Part shown: one piece after another, positions 1 to 9,600 of the stretch | Numbering within the stretch: position 1 is the stretch's first letter | Layout of the letters: each line of letters begins with the position of its first letter | Origin: Bacillus massilinigeriensis | GTDB taxonomy: Bacteria > Bacillota > Bacilli > Bacillales > Cytobacillaceae | NCBI RefSeq assembly: GCF_900111815.1 | Contig: NZ_LT630004.1 | Coordinates: 289,595 to 353,594, forward strand | Direction of reading: 5' to 3' | Length of the DNA stretch: 64,000 nucleotides | Notes under the pieces: generated by a model | The model's database searches: none | The model's input: only the letters and a program-made list of their open reading frames with translations | What the model was told of the DNA's origin: nothing | Made by a program: the position numbers and the translations under genes

Positions 1-2052
1 ATTAACTCGACAGGCTTACCGGAAGATGCCAAGTCCCTTGTTGCGGATAAAAAATTATTCGAGTATTTTCCCGAGGAGAAAGGCACGCCTGCACTGCTTG
101 TTTTTAACAAAAAGACAGCATTATCAGCAGAGGAACTGAAAGTCATCGATGGAATCAGCAAAAAGATCGAGGATGAAGATTTTCCTGCAGTGAAGAAAGT
201 AGTTCCTCTTTACAAAATGCCGCCGATGGCGAAAACTACCTTCCAATCTGATAACAAAACGACTGTTCTCCTACCAGTCAACCTTGAGGATAACTTAGAG
301 CGGGAAGTCATCAATGAGACTGTCAATGATTTAGAGAAGCTAGTAAAGGGAGAGTTAAAGGAAACCGAAGGCATTAGCTTGAATATTACCGGTCCTGCCG
401 GAATTATTTCCGACATGATTGCGATCTTCTCGCGAGCGGACATTGTGCTTTTGCTTGGGACCATTGGGTTAATCTTTGTATTGCTAATTGTGATTTACCG
501 CTCTCCAATTCTTTCTATCGTTCCGCTTCTTGCTGCGGGGATTGTCTACGAAGTGGTGAATAAGACGATCGGCTTGTTCGGCAAGGGAGGAATGGGAATT
601 GAAAGCCAATCCCTTTCCATAATGAGCATTCTCTTATTTGCCGCATTGACGGATTATGCTTTGTTGATTCTTTCGAGATTCAGGGAAGAGCTGCAAAAAG
701 AAGAAGATAAGTACGTAGCAATGAAACGATGCATGGGGGAAGTGACAGAGCCGATATTTTTCAGCGGCGGAACTGTCCTCGCTTCAATGGTTGTACTATT
801 TGCCGCTGTCTTTGAACCATACCGAAATTTTGCACCGGTATTTTCAATTGCGATGGTACTCATTTTGCTTGGTGGTCTAACGTTGCTTCCAGCGCTGTTC
901 GTCCTGCTTGGCAGAAAGGCCTTCTGGCCAATCATTCCGAAGGTTGGAACAGTTGCAAAGAACCGTACAGGCTTCTGGGAAAAATTCGCCAAGGCAATTG
1001 TCAGCCGTCCAGGCAGAAGCGCGATGATCGTGTTCATTCCACTATTAGTTCTGGCACTGAACTCTGTGAACATTAAGTACTCGTTCAATTTGATTAAATC
1101 GTTCCCTGAAGATATCGAGTCGCAACAAGGATATCATCAGTTAGAGGATAATTTTTCACCAGGAGAGCTTGCTCCAGCAACCGTGGTGATCGAGGGCAAG
1201 GAAAAGCTGAATGCCGGTAATATTACGAAGCTTAGGAAAGAATTGCTTGATCATAAAGGTGTCGACAGCGTTACACCGGAGCAAGTCTCTGAAAACGGTC
1301 CAATGTTGGATACGTGGCTTTCGAAGGGTGGCACGGAGGCAAAGCTTAGCCTGACCTTTACAGGCAGTCCTTATGAACAGGATGCACTTGATAGCATGGC
1401 AAAACTTCGGGATGATTCTGGAAAAATACTGAAAGCCGCTGGACTGGAGGATGCGAAGCTCTACTTCTCCGGCGAGACAGCGAAGCAGCTTGACACCAGG
1501 GAAGCCAATGACCGGGATACATGGGTGCTTGTCACATTGATTACGGTGTTGATTACTGTTCTCTTGTTTGTACAGACAAAGTCTTACATTGCACCGCTGT
1601 ATATGATTGCGACTATCGTTTTCTCGTATTTCACAGCACTTGGGACGGGCTATTTCATTTTTGAGAAGTTCTTTGGGTTTGAAGAAATCAGCTACAGAAT
1701 CCCGCTGTATTCGTTTATCTTCCTTGTCGCGCTCGGTGTTGATTACAACATCATGCTGATTTCGCGGATTAAGGAAGAGGCAAGGCGCCATCCGATCAAG
1801 AAAGCAATTGAAGAAGGACTTGCACACACAGGAGGCGTCATTTCGTCAGCAGGTCTGATCCTTGCAGCAACATTCGGTGTTCTTGTGACCCAGCCAATCA
1901 TGGAGCTTTATATGTTTGGCGCAACGGTGGCGCTCGGCGTGTTGTTTGATACTTTCCTTATCAGGACAGTCCTAGTTCCAGCTATTATGGTGAAGCTCGG
2001 AAAGTATAGCCTATGGCCGCAAGTGGCAAAATCGGAAAAAGGCGAAGGATAA
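1..2052 (+). CDS. MMPL/RND family transporter, 5' partial
   Basis: This is the last 683 residues of an RND-superfamily MMPL membrane transporter. The frame is open from base 1, so the start lies outside the window; the first methionine visible, at 190, is internal. Hydrophobic clusters alternate with extracytoplasmic regions in the two-fold pattern of the family. Each membrane half carries the paired signature, LTDYALLILSRFREE in the first and GVDYNIMLISRIKEE in the second, where the acidic residue is thought to serve proton coupling. Bacillus YdfJ is a homologue of similar size. Substrate cannot be told: the family exports lipids, drugs or siderophores. A hairpin terminator follows directly. 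Family call is firm, function is inference. Confidence 0.9.
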   Translation: MNSTGLPEDAKSLVADKKLFEYFPEEKGTPALLVFNKKTALSAEELKVIDGISKKIEDEDFPAVKKVVPLYKMPPMAKTTFQSDNKTTVLLPVNLEDNLEREVINETVNDLEKLVKGELKETEGISLNITGPAGIISDMIAIFSRADIVLLLGTIGLIFVLLIVIYRSPILSIVPLLAAGIVYEVVNKTIGLFGKGGMGIESQSLSIMSILLFAALTDYALLILSRFREELQKEEDKYVAMKRCMGEVTEPIFFSGGTVLASMVVLFAAVFEPYRNFAPVFSIAMVLILLGGLTLLPALFVLLGRKAFWPIIPKVGTVAKNRTGFWEKFAKAIVSRPGRSAMIVFIPLLVLALNSVNIKYSFNLIKSFPEDIESQQGYHQLEDNFSPGELAPATVVIEGKEKLNAGNITKLRKELLDHKGVDSVTPEQVSENGPMLDTWLSKGGTEAKLSLTFTGSPYEQDALDSMAKLRDDSGKILKAAGLEDAKLYFSGETAKQLDTREANDRDTWVLVTLITVLITVLLFVQTKSYIAPLYMIATIVFSYFTALGTGYFIFEKFFGFEEISYRIPLYSFIFLVALGVDYNIMLISRIKEEARRHPIKKAIEEGLAHTGGVISSAGLILAATFGVLVTQPIMELYMFGATVALGVLFDTFLIRTVLVPAIMVKLGKYSLWPQVAKSEKGEG

Positions 2053-2070
2053 TAGGTTTTTTGTGAAAAG

Positions 2071-2096
2071 CGCCATGCCAACCTGCATGGCGTTTT
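2071..2096 (+). terminator. Rho-independent terminator of the MMPL gene
   Basis: An 8-bp stem CGCCATGC/GCATGGCG (2071-2078 and 2085-2092) with a 6-base loop is followed by TTTT, 18 bases after the stop codon. Confidence 0.75.
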
Positions 2097-2360
2097 ACGC
2101 GTTAAAAAAGGGTCTTCTGAAACCATGTTTAGTGTGAAAATTGCAAGCTGCTTTAGTTCGTGTGCAATAGCTGACCATGGGTTGAATCCAAGATATTTTA
2201 GTTCCAGCAAAAAACCTTTGAAAATTGCCAGTTAGATTGGTTTTCTTATGGGGAAGAGAGGGCTTTTGGGGGAAAGAGAGCAGTTTTTGTTAAAAGGTTG
2301 TTGATGTAATCGGTCACATACCGATTTGGACCTTGTCAGGGGCAAGTTTGAAAAAGGATG

Positions 2361-2460
2361 TATACGGTAAATGTCGATATATCTACGGTAATCGCCCATT
2401 TATCTACGGTAAATGACTATTTATCTACGGTAATCAGCAATATATCTACAGTAGATGACT
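2361..2460 (-). repeat. 21-bp-period repeat array 1 (five units)
   Basis: Read on the minus strand, five units start at 2453, 2432, 2411, 2390 and 2369, exactly 21 bp apart. The first unit begins TACTGTAGAT, the following ones TACCGTAGATA; the last is degenerate (TACCGTATAC). About 10 variable bases separate the conserved 11-mers. The array lies between the convergent MMPL and chemoreceptor genes. The rest of the 2097-2360 gap shows no gene. Confidence 0.85.
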
Positions 2461-2517
2461 GATTTTACCAGATAATCTATTTAATTAGGAATATTCCACT
2501 GCCTGCCTATAAATAAA

Positions 2518-2542
2518 ACGCCATGCCAACCTGGCATGGCGT
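2518..2542 (-). terminator. Terminator of the McpB-type chemoreceptor gene
   Basis: A perfect 11-bp stem (2518-2528 with 2532-2542) and a 3-base loop is followed on the minus strand by TTTTATTT. It sits 6 bases downstream of the chemoreceptor stop codon. The stem sequence resembles the terminator at 2071. Confidence 0.8.
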
Positions 2543-2548
2543 CTACTA

Positions 2549-4537
2549 TTATATTTTAAAACTGCTGATCGAGTTTTGCAGTTCTTCGGCCATGTTGGAA
2601 AGAGCTGCTGCAGATGCTGCAATTTCCTGCATGGAAGCGAGCTGCTCTTCTGTTGCAGCAGACACTTCCTGGGTTTCGTGCGCCGTTTTTTGAGAGATTT
2701 CATCCATGCCTGCAACCATATCTACTACCTGCTCCGCGCCGTTGTTCATTTCGTTAACGGAAGTGGCAACGTATTGGATTTGCTTGCTTACATCATCGAC
2801 AAACTCTTGAATTTTCTTGAAAGAGATTCCCGCTTCGTTTACAACGGTGATTCCTTTTTCTACTTCGCCTGTTCCTTTCCCCATTGCATCCACAGCTGCT
2901 TCTGTTTCTGCTTGAATGGAGGATATTAAGCTTCTGATCGTCTCTGTAGCTTTTGCGGATTGTTCCGCAAGCTTGCGGACTTCATCGGCTACGACAGCAA
3001 ATCCCTTGCCTTGCTCGCCAGCCCTCGCAGCTTCAATGGCCGCATTCAAAGCAAGCAGGTTGGTCTGTCCGGCAATTTCGGAAATGACATCTGTTATTTT
3101 GCTGATTTCTCGTGACCTTTCGCCAAGTGTATGAACAACACCACCAAGATCATTCACCGTGTTGTGGATGTTTGTCATCTGCTGGATCGAAAGCGAAATA
3201 GCACCTTCTCCGACTTTTACCGTTTCTGCTGCTTCCCGTGATGTGTTGGCGACATTTTCCGTGCTTTCAAGGATAGACAGCATGCCTGATGACATTTCCT
3301 GCACGACATTGGCACTATTGCCTGCCATTTCCGTCTGCTGCTCGGTTCCTGAAGCGACATGCTGGATAGCGGATGCCACCTGCTCCGTTGCGGAATTGTT
3401 TTGTTCAGCGCTTGCGTTAAGCTGTTCGGATGAAGCGGCCAGCACATGCGATTTTTCGCTGACTTGCCTTATAAGCGTGCGTAGTGAGTCAATCATTGCG
3501 TTAAAACTGTTTCCAAGCTGACCGATTTCATCCTTGCGGCCATTGTCGTATTTTTGGGTAAGATCGCCGTTGCTCACTTTATCCGTTAACTCGCCTAAAG
3601 CCTTCAATGGCTTTGTGATCGAAAGAATCGTTCCATATGAAACGACGGCACCGATTACGATAAAAATCGCGACTACAATCAAGGTGGTATAAAGGATAGG
3701 CTGTGCCTGCTCTCTTGCCTCTGTGACATCCATCGTACCGACAATTTTCCAGTCAGTAGTTTGGTTGGTCACGAATATGAGTTTTTTCTCCTTTCCATTC
3801 TGCTTGTAGGAATATACCGCTTTATCCTTTGCAAGAAGAGAGGAGGTAAACACGCTGCTTTTCTTTCCGGCAGGCTCTGTCGGATGAACAACATAGTTTC
3901 CTTTAAAACTAACAATTTCAGGATATCCTAACTTGCCAATCTTGATCCTGTTCGTTGCATCCTTCAGTGCATCCATGCTGAGATCGATGGCGACAACCCC
4001 TGAGCCGTCCTCCAATGTTTGGGCAACGGTAACTAGAACCGTTCCGGTCGATGCGGCAATATAAGGCTCGGTGACTACCGTCTTTCCCTTGTTCTCCATC
4101 GCTAAGATATACCATGGGCGCTGGGTCGGGTCGTAGCTTGCATCATATTTTTTTGCTGGTGCGCGAAGCATTTCTCTTTTGTCGGAGCCGGCATAGATAG
4201 CAACGATCTCAGGGTGCAAAGCGAAATACTCCTCGAGAGAATCTAAAATAACTTTACTATTTTTTGCATCAAAATTGCTTTTAGAGATTTTATGTGCAAA
4301 GTAGTTTGTATCCGCCATTTTCGGTTTCAAACTATCCTCAAGAATTCTGTCGAGGACTTTTACACTTTCTGTTGCACTTGTTAGTGTGGTTTTCTCTATT
4401 TCTGTCACAGCTTTGTGATAGGACATGTATCCGACTGTTAATGTAGGAATAATTAGAAGGGCTAACAAGGAAAGGATGAGCTTCCTCCTGATGGTCATCG
4501 TAAATCGGAATCTTTTGCTAGAGTTGCTTCTCTTCAT
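2549..4537 (-). CDS. Methyl-accepting chemotaxis protein, McpB/TlpA type
   Basis: This 662-residue chemoreceptor has the same length as the McpA/McpB/TlpA/TlpB receptors of B. subtilis. In order it has a first membrane helix (about residues 16-38), a large extracellular dCache-type sensing region (about 40-280), a second membrane helix (about 281-304), a HAMP domain and a long cytoplasmic coiled coil. The signalling hairpin tip includes [20 protein letters not shown]-like sequence (here [20 protein letters not shown]) around residue 490. It would signal to CheA/CheW; the ligand (amino acid, pH or other) is not visible. A weak GGCAGG ribosome site precedes the ATG, and a SigD-like promoter lies about 60 bases upstream. 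Confidence 0.93.
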   Translation of the reverse strand: MKRSNSSKRFRFTMTIRRKLILSLLALLIIPTLTVGYMSYHKAVTEIEKTTLTSATESVKVLDRILEDSLKPKMADTNYFAHKISKSNFDAKNSKVILDSLEEYFALHPEIVAIYAGSDKREMLRAPAKKYDASYDPTQRPWYILAMENKGKTVVTEPYIAASTGTVLVTVAQTLEDGSGVVAIDLSMDALKDATNRIKIGKLGYPEIVSFKGNYVVHPTEPAGKKSSVFTSSLLAKDKAVYSYKQNGKEKKLIFVTNQTTDWKIVGTMDVTEAREQAQPILYTTLIVVAIFIVIGAVVSYGTILSITKPLKALGELTDKVSNGDLTQKYDNGRKDEIGQLGNSFNAMIDSLRTLIRQVSEKSHVLAASSEQLNASAEQNNSATEQVASAIQHVASGTEQQTEMAGNSANVVQEMSSGMLSILESTENVANTSREAAETVKVGEGAISLSIQQMTNIHNTVNDLGGVVHTLGERSREISKITDVISEIAGQTNLLALNAAIEAARAGEQGKGFAVVADEVRKLAEQSAKATETIRSLISSIQAETEAAVDAMGKGTGEVEKGITVVNEAGISFKKIQEFVDDVSKQIQYVATSVNEMNNGAEQVVDMVAGMDEISQKTAHETQEVSAATEEQLASMQEIAASAAALSNMAEELQNSISSFKI

Positions 4538-4593
4538 CTCTGATCCTGCCTTTCAAGTAAGTTATGGTACATCTAATATTTAATCCTATTCTT

Positions 4594-4620
4594 ATATCGT
4601 AGTTTGCGGTTGAAATTATA
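4594..4620 (-). promoter_or_regulatory. Possible SigD promoter of the McpB-type gene
   Basis: On the minus strand TATA, 15 bases, then TACGATAT resembles the motility sigma factor consensus TAAA-N15-GCCGATAT (3/4 and 6/8 matches). It lies 57-83 bases upstream of the chemoreceptor ATG. Weaker than the match before the second receptor. Confidence 0.4.
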
Positions 4621-4771
4621 GAGTACGGAAAAAATATAATTTTAAGTTTTGTATTTTCTTTGAACTATTTACGCTAATAGATTTTTTTCCAAAGACAAGG
4701 ATGAGTGCTCAAGGGTTTAATTTTTCCTGAAAAAGAAGTAAGATAGTTTTTGTTGAAGGGAGAAGGATCAG

Positions 4772-5935
4772 ATGAATATTGGTAGAAACGAAGAATGCTA
4801 TTGCGGCAGCGGCAAGAAGTACAAAAAATGCTGCATGAAAAAGAAGGATTCGCTTGATTCCATCATGTTTTCAGAGCTTGAACAGTTACAGGTGCAACTG
4901 TTTAATTACATAGGTAAGAACAATCCTGACAGGATTATCTCCATGCTTGCAGAAGAGCTTCCGCTTGATACGACGGATAGCCAGCTAAAGCAAAATGTCA
5001 CCTTCCTGCTTGCTATCTGGTTTATTTTCCATAAGCCGTATGAAACGAAGACGCTTGCAGAGAAGTTCATTGAGGAAAAGAGGAATGATGGAAGCATCCG
5101 TCCATCTGTGCTCGAACAGCTTGAAAAATGGAGCAGCACTGTTCCAAGTTTTTCTGAAGTGACAAACGTGATCGATACTGAATGGATTGAAGTCGAGGAT
5201 ATCGAGACGAAAGAAAAGAAAAAGGTCAGGATGCCGTTCATGAATTACGAAATGGAAAAGGGCATTATCCTCTTCGGCTTTTTGCTTCCATACGGCAATT
5301 CTTACAGCTATATGCGTTTTGCCTTGGACTTCGTTCCGGAAGAGACACCGAACATGCTGCCGGCAATAATGCAGCTGTACAAAAACAGTGGCAAACAGCA
5401 CATGAGCGAGTTTTTAATGGAACAATATCCTGAGGTAATCAAGGTAATGATTTTGGAGGAACCGCCTGCTGAGCTGCCAGCAGAGGAAGCGACAGAAATG
5501 AATGAAACGGCAGAAGACAGCACATCGGAAATGACAGAAGAATGGTCCGTCGAAAAAGAAGCATCCGCTGAACAGGCAGCCACATACCGGCCACGGGAAA
5601 ATCCTGTATACGGAGAAATTCCCGGATTGCTCTTCTCCGAGGAAAAACAAGAAGGCGGACTTTCAGCAAGGATGATGGAAGAGGCGGAAAATATGTGGCG
5701 CGCCTACTGTGCCAAAGCAGCACCAATCATTAGAAAACCGGAAATCTATGCTGCAGGACTGCACTATTTGATGGAAAGCAATGTGCCAGGAACAAATGCC
5801 AACACCCAGAAGGGATTGGCAGCAACTTATGGTGTGAGCGCCGCGTCGCTTTCTAAAGCATACAGGGCTATGGAGTCCGAGCTTTCGGAAGAACTGGAGC
5901 AGCTGAAAGAGACATTCTGCGCAGGCATAAGATAA
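4772..5935 (+). CDS. SEC-C motif zinc-binding protein
   Basis: The 387-residue protein opens with a SEC-C zinc motif, [13 protein letters not shown] (residues 9-21), the four-cysteine module also found at the SecA C terminus. The middle is hydrophilic and alpha-helical, with a very acidic linker (about residues 225-265, rich in E, A and T). The C-terminal stretch [20 protein letters not shown] looks like a helix-turn-helix. Start chosen at ATG with GAAGGGAGAAGG upstream. No enzymatic motif is visible and the function is unknown; a nucleic-acid or protein adaptor role would be guesswork. It is transcribed alone, towards the TetR gene. Confidence 0.85.
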   Translation: MNIGRNEECYCGSGKKYKKCCMKKKDSLDSIMFSELEQLQVQLFNYIGKNNPDRIISMLAEELPLDTTDSQLKQNVTFLLAIWFIFHKPYETKTLAEKFIEEKRNDGSIRPSVLEQLEKWSSTVPSFSEVTNVIDTEWIEVEDIETKEKKKVRMPFMNYEMEKGIILFGFLLPYGNSYSYMRFALDFVPEETPNMLPAIMQLYKNSGKQHMSEFLMEQYPEVIKVMILEEPPAELPAEEATEMNETAEDSTSEMTEEWSVEKEASAEQAATYRPRENPVYGEIPGLLFSEEKQEGGLSARMMEEAENMWRAYCAKAAPIIRKPEIYAAGLHYLMESNVPGTNANTQKGLAATYGVSAASLSKAYRAMESELSEELEQLKETFCAGIR

Positions 5936-5940
5936 CTTAA

Positions 5941-6037
5941 GAGGGAGGTGCTGGTGCATCAATTCCGCAGCAATGAGATTCGTGCCAAAAGCCAAGCTGG
6001 AGGAAGAAGGGTATGGAGAATACCTCCCTCTTTTTGA
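5941..6037 (+). ncRNA. Candidate structured RNA or 27-codon ORF after the SEC-C gene
   Basis: A 9-bp perfect stem GAGGGAGGT/ACCTCCCTC (5941-5949 and 6022-6030) closes a 72-base interior and is followed by TTTTT. This shape fits a short structured RNA or a 3' UTR element. The same stretch also contains an ORF of 27 codons from GTG 5954 to TGA 6035-6037, with GAGGGAGG as possible ribosome site; that site would be buried in the closing stem. No known RNA family was recognised. Confidence 0.3.
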
Positions 6038-6050
6038 ATGATACATGTAA

Positions 6051-6090
6051 AAACCCCGACTTTTTTGGAAAAAGATTCGGGGTTTTTTTT
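6051..6090. terminator. Bidirectional terminator between SEC-C and TetR genes
   Basis: AAACCCCGA (6051-6059) pairs with TCGGGGTTT (6077-6085), with a further inner T5/A5 pairing. T8 follows on the plus strand; TTTTT follows on the minus strand. It lies between convergent genes. Confidence 0.8.
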
Positions 6091-6111
6091 CGTAATGGAG
6101 GGGTACAACGC

Positions 6112-7029
6112 TTATGACAGTGTCTGCTCTCTATCTTTGTCTTCTATTGCCTGATAAAAATCCGAAATAAGTTTCCGAAGTTCTTTCAGGCTGCTATCTT
6201 CACCGAATATTCCGTCTTCCTGAAGTGAGTCAAGTGCGGTTTCGACAAGGAACTTTCTTGGATGCTTTGAATGAATCAGCTCGTCCTGAATGAAGTCGAG
6301 CAGTTCATTTTCTTTTGCCTGCATCGGATGATGAATGCATTTTTGCTTCAGCTGCAAGACAGTATGATGGATATCCTGCTGCAACGTCTGCAGACAATTA
6401 TTGTTATTTGGCAGCCATTGCTCGAGGGCAGCAGGCACGATGAGCTGTTCACCGGAAGCAGCAACCTCTTCCACCAGTTTTACAATCCGACTGATGCAGT
6501 AGCGGACAATCTTGCGGTAATCTGCTTTCCCGCCGTATGCCATCGAATTGTATTTAAGCTGGTGCTGCAATATGCCCTGGAATATAATAGCGGCATCAAG
6601 CAGATATGGCCGCTTCTCGCTTCCGAAAATATCGAGGAAGCGCTGATAAATCCAGCGGATCATAAGCAAATGGCCTTTTCGGATGAACTGGTTTAAATCA
6701 GGATCATTCGAGAAGATAACTTCTTCAAATAGGGTGATGATTTTATTTTTTCTGTTCGTTTCCAGATGAAGTTCCAGCTGCTCGGCAAAAATCATGATAT
6801 CACTATGGTCGCGGCCAATGAGCAAGTCATTGCGCTCTTGGACAAGCTGCTTGTAAATTTTCCGAAAAAGTTCCCTCAGCAGTTCATTCTTTGACGAAAA
6901 ATAATTATAAAAGGTTCCTTTCGAAATTCCGCTATAATCGAGGATATCCTGAATCGAAGTCGCTTGGAAACCTTTCTCGACAAAAAGCTGATGAGCCATA
7001 TTGATTACATGGTTTTTTCTGTCATTCAT
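6112..7029 (-). CDS. TetR/AcrR family transcriptional regulator
   Basis: The N terminus is a classic TetR DNA-binding domain: FVEKGFQATSIQDILDYSGI followed by SKGTFYNYFSSKNELL (about residues 13-50). At about 305 residues it is much longer than the usual 190-220; the extra C-terminal part is helical and may enlarge the ligand or dimer region. I use the ATG at 7029, which has AAAGGTG 6 bases upstream; a GTG nine bases earlier overlaps that site. It is divergent from the MFS exporter gene across a 190-base gap holding two dyads, so it very likely represses the exporter and itself and is released by an exported compound. Confidence 0.88.
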   Translation of the reverse strand: MNDRKNHVINMAHQLFVEKGFQATSIQDILDYSGISKGTFYNYFSSKNELLRELFRKIYKQLVQERNDLLIGRDHSDIMIFAEQLELHLETNRKNKIITLFEEVIFSNDPDLNQFIRKGHLLMIRWIYQRFLDIFGSEKRPYLLDAAIIFQGILQHQLKYNSMAYGGKADYRKIVRYCISRIVKLVEEVAASGEQLIVPAALEQWLPNNNNCLQTLQQDIHHTVLQLKQKCIHHPMQAKENELLDFIQDELIHSKHPRKFLVETALDSLQEDGIFGEDSSLKELRKLISDFYQAIEDKDREQTLS

Positions 7030-7049
7030 AAAAATCACCTTTTAATAAA

Positions 7050-7066
7050 TTGGACTGTGAGTCTAA
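7050..7066. promoter_or_regulatory. Putative TetR operator O1
   Basis: TTGGACTGTGAGTCTAA is an inverted repeat (TTGGACT/AGTCTAA, one mismatch, 3-base centre) lying 21 bases upstream of the regulator ATG. A related sequence is found at 7186. Confidence 0.6.
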
Positions 7067-7185
7067 TTATAATCCTATAGTATATTCAGTAAATATACAA
7101 ACCTGAATAAATCAAGGTTTTCATATTGAATAAAATGAACTGATGGTATATGATTGACTTTGTGTATAACGAGAGTATAAAATAA

Positions 7186-7200
7186 TGGACTATGAGTATA
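7186..7200. promoter_or_regulatory. Putative TetR operator O2
   Basis: TGGACTATGAGTATA matches the O1 sequence TGGACTGTGAGTCTA at 13 of 15 positions. It lies 19 bases upstream of the exporter ATG, where bound repressor would block the promoter or early transcript. Confidence 0.55.
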
Positions 7201-7219
7201 TAGAAGGGGGATTTCTTCC

Positions 7220-8734
7220 ATGGAACAAAACGCGCAGAAGGAAGTCCGGCCTCCATACGGTGTCATCGCCATATTGATGGTCGGTGCTTTCATTGCATTT
7301 TTAAATAATACATTATTAAATATTGCGCTGCCTTCCATCATGGAAGACTTGAAGGTGGGGCCATCTATCGTTCAATGGCTGACGACAGGATTCATGCTCG
7401 TGAACGGTATCCTGATCCCGACGACAGCTTTCCTGATTCAAAAATATTCTGTCCGGTACTTGTTCCTGGCAGCGATGTTGCTGTTTACAATCGGTACGGT
7501 ACTTGCGGGCAGTGCGGATGTCTTTGCGGTCTTGCTCTCCGGCAGGATGCTCCAGGCTTCCGGATCGGCGATACTGATGCCTGTGTTGATGAACGTCATG
7601 CTAGTGAGCTTCCCTGTTGAAAAGCGCGGTGTGGCAATGGGATTCTTCGGTCTCATACTTATGTTTGCGCCTGCGATCGGCCCGACGCTCTCAGGATGGA
7701 TCATTGAACATTATGATTGGAGAATGCTGTTCCATTTCGTTACTCCAATTGCAATTCTTGTCCTTTTGATCGGTTTCCTTAAGCTTAAGGATAAAAAAGA
7801 AAAGCAGGATCTCAAGCTAGATTTGATTTCGCTCCTAATGTCAAGCATCGCTTTTGGCGGAATTCTCTACGGCTTCAGCTCAGCCGGAAGCAAAGGATGG
7901 GGAAGCTTCCAAGTTTATGGAACAATTATCCTTGGGTCCATCTTCCTTGTTCTTTTTATCATTCGCCAGTTGAATGAAAGGCTTCCAATGCTGAACTTCA
8001 AAGTATATAAGTACCCAATGTTCGCTCTTTCTTCCGCCATTTCAATGGTCGTGAACATGGCATTGTTTTCGGGGATGCTTTTATTGCCAATTTACACGCA
8101 GAACCTGAGAGGAATAACGCCGATGGATGCAGGGCTATTAATGCTCCCGGGAGCCGTTCTGATGGCGGTTATGTCACCAGTGACAGGGCGGCTCTTCGAT
8201 AAATTTGGCGGCAGGATTCTTGCTGTGACCGGGCTTGCTATTTTGGTAATTACGTCATTTGAATTCAGCAGGCTAACACTTGAAACAAGCTACATGCACC
8301 TTATCTTGATTTACTCGATTCGAAGCTTCGGGATGTCGATGGTGCTGATGCCAGTGTCGACTAACGGGCTCAACCAGCTCCCTGCAAGATTGTACCCGCA
8401 TGGTACGGCAATGAACAATACGATGAATCAGGTATCCGGAGCGATTGGAACGGCGCTCTTAGTTTCTCTCATGACAACAAGGACGTCAACTCATATTGAA
8501 GAGATGACAAAGTCTGCGATGGCAGCAGCGGGAACGCAGCCGTCAGCAGCCTCGATGGCGGAAATGAAACAGCAAATCGTCATGAAGGCTACGCTTGAAG
8601 GTATCAACGAAGCATTCCTTGTAGCAACAGGAATCGCTGCGGTTGCTTTCATCCTGGCATTCTTCATCAAGAGAGTGAACCAGGCGTCGGAGCCTGCAGT
8701 GGAAAATAGCATGCGCAAAGCATCCGGAGAATAA
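7220..8734 (+). CDS. MFS multidrug exporter, DHA2 (EmrB) family
   Basis: This 504-residue protein has the 14-helix layout of DHA2-family drug:proton antiporters. The first helix contains AFIAFLNNTLLNIALPSI, and motif C of exporters is visible as FAPAIGPTLSGWIIEHYDWR in helix 5. Start at ATG with AAGGGGG upstream. It stands divergent from the TetR-type gene and is presumably repressed by it, so a role in efflux of toxic compounds is likely. The substrate cannot be read from the sequence. The C-terminal tail is short and cytoplasmic. A terminator follows three bases after the stop codon. Confidence 0.9.
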   Translation: MEQNAQKEVRPPYGVIAILMVGAFIAFLNNTLLNIALPSIMEDLKVGPSIVQWLTTGFMLVNGILIPTTAFLIQKYSVRYLFLAAMLLFTIGTVLAGSADVFAVLLSGRMLQASGSAILMPVLMNVMLVSFPVEKRGVAMGFFGLILMFAPAIGPTLSGWIIEHYDWRMLFHFVTPIAILVLLIGFLKLKDKKEKQDLKLDLISLLMSSIAFGGILYGFSSAGSKGWGSFQVYGTIILGSIFLVLFIIRQLNERLPMLNFKVYKYPMFALSSAISMVVNMALFSGMLLLPIYTQNLRGITPMDAGLLMLPGAVLMAVMSPVTGRLFDKFGGRILAVTGLAILVITSFEFSRLTLETSYMHLILIYSIRSFGMSMVLMPVSTNGLNQLPARLYPHGTAMNNTMNQVSGAIGTALLVSLMTTRTSTHIEEMTKSAMAAAGTQPSAASMAEMKQQIVMKATLEGINEAFLVATGIAAVAFILAFFIKRVNQASEPAVENSMRKASGE

Positions 8735-8737
8735 GTA

Positions 8738-8778
8738 GAGGCTGTTGTAGCAGCATAGCTGCTGGCAGCCTCTTTTTT
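8738..8778 (+). terminator. Terminator of the MFS exporter gene
   Basis: GAGGCTG (8738-8744) pairs with CAGCCTC (8766-8772), with an inner AGCAGC/GCTGCT stem, then a run of six T. Confidence 0.75.
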
Positions 8779-8841
8779 CTGTATACATGCTTGTGTTTTC
8801 ATGAAATGATGGAAGCAAAGAAATATGAATGGAGGACGATG

Positions 8842-9453
8842 ATGGAGGAACATCAATATGATGAGCTTTTGAATATCTTTACCGAGGATAGTCAGGACGG
8901 ATTTTACTCTTCTTATCATTACCATCGCTATGAGGCAACCCCATATGCTGATTTGGAGGTATTATTTGAACAGCATAGGTTCAAGGAAAGCGACTGTGTC
9001 GTGGACTTTGGCTGTGGAAAGGGACGGCTTCCGTTTATGATTCACCACCGTTTCGGCTCGACGGTGACCGGTGTGGAAATGAATGAGGATTTTTGCCATG
9101 ATGCAAGAGAAAACCTTCAAGGGTACTTAGAAAAGTGCAAAGGCGGGGAAGAAAAAATCCAATTTTGTTGTGAATTTGCCGAGGATTATGCCATCAGGCG
9201 TGAAGATAATGTTTTTTATTTTTTTAACCCATTCTCTGTTCAGATTTTTACAAAGGTAGTCAACAATATCCTCATTTCTCTCGAGGAAGCGTCGCGGGAA
9301 GTACAGCTGATCCTTTATTTTCCTTCGGAGGATTATATTTATTATTTGGAATCGCAAACATCCTTCAACCTGGTTCGGGAGGTGGGGCTGCCTGCCCTAA
9401 ATGCAGCGAATGGTAACGAGCGTTTCCTGATATATAAGCTGGAGTATTGTTAA
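8842..9453 (+). CDS. Class I SAM-dependent methyltransferase
   Basis: A 203-residue Rossmann-fold methyltransferase. Motif I is VVDFGCGKGRLPF (about residues 53-65), motif II ends in the acidic GVEMN, and motif IV is FFNPFS (about 127). There is no recruitment domain, so the substrate (small molecule, RNA or protein) is unknown. I chose ATG 8842 because GGAGG lies six bases upstream; the frame is open back to 8791 (TTG) but without a ribosome site. The gene stands alone between a terminator and a convergent chemoreceptor gene. Confidence 0.85.
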   Translation: MEEHQYDELLNIFTEDSQDGFYSSYHYHRYEATPYADLEVLFEQHRFKESDCVVDFGCGKGRLPFMIHHRFGSTVTGVEMNEDFCHDARENLQGYLEKCKGGEEKIQFCCEFAEDYAIRREDNVFYFFNPFSVQIFTKVVNNILISLEEASREVQLILYFPSEDYIYYLESQTSFNLVREVGLPALNAANGNERFLIYKLEYC

Positions 9454-9502
9454 ACCTTCCTTTTTGCGCAGGTTGAATGGAGAAATGGAATCGTTTGGAA
9501 GC

Positions 9503-9600
9503 TACTGTAGATAAAATGCTGTTTACCGTAGATATATAGTCAATTACCGTTGATATATCAGCGTTTACCGTAGATTAATGGAGCGTTACCGGGGATAACT
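9503..9600 (+). repeat. 21-bp-period repeat array 2 (five units)
   Basis: Units start at 9503, 9524, 9545, 9566 and 9587, exactly 21 bp apart. The first is TACTGTAGATA, the next three TACCGTAGATA-like (TACCGTTGATA once), the last is degenerate (TACCGGGGATA). It has the same order as array 1 (TACTG first, then TACCG) and again lies between convergent genes. The remaining 9601-9835 stretch is AT-rich without a gene. Confidence 0.85.

Noticed and set aside
1156-1827. Long antisense ORFs inside MMPL, adhE, floT, glnS and the Mo-subunit gene
   Set aside because: They lie opposite well-identified genes, lack ribosome sites and have no recognisable protein features.
2361-2460. The 21-bp arrays as coding repeats (period of 7 codons; one strand reads LSTV-containing heptads)
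   Set aside because: The heptad frame is open in arrays 1 and 3 but is cut by a stop in array 2, has no start or ribosome site, and the variable bases do not look like codons under selection.
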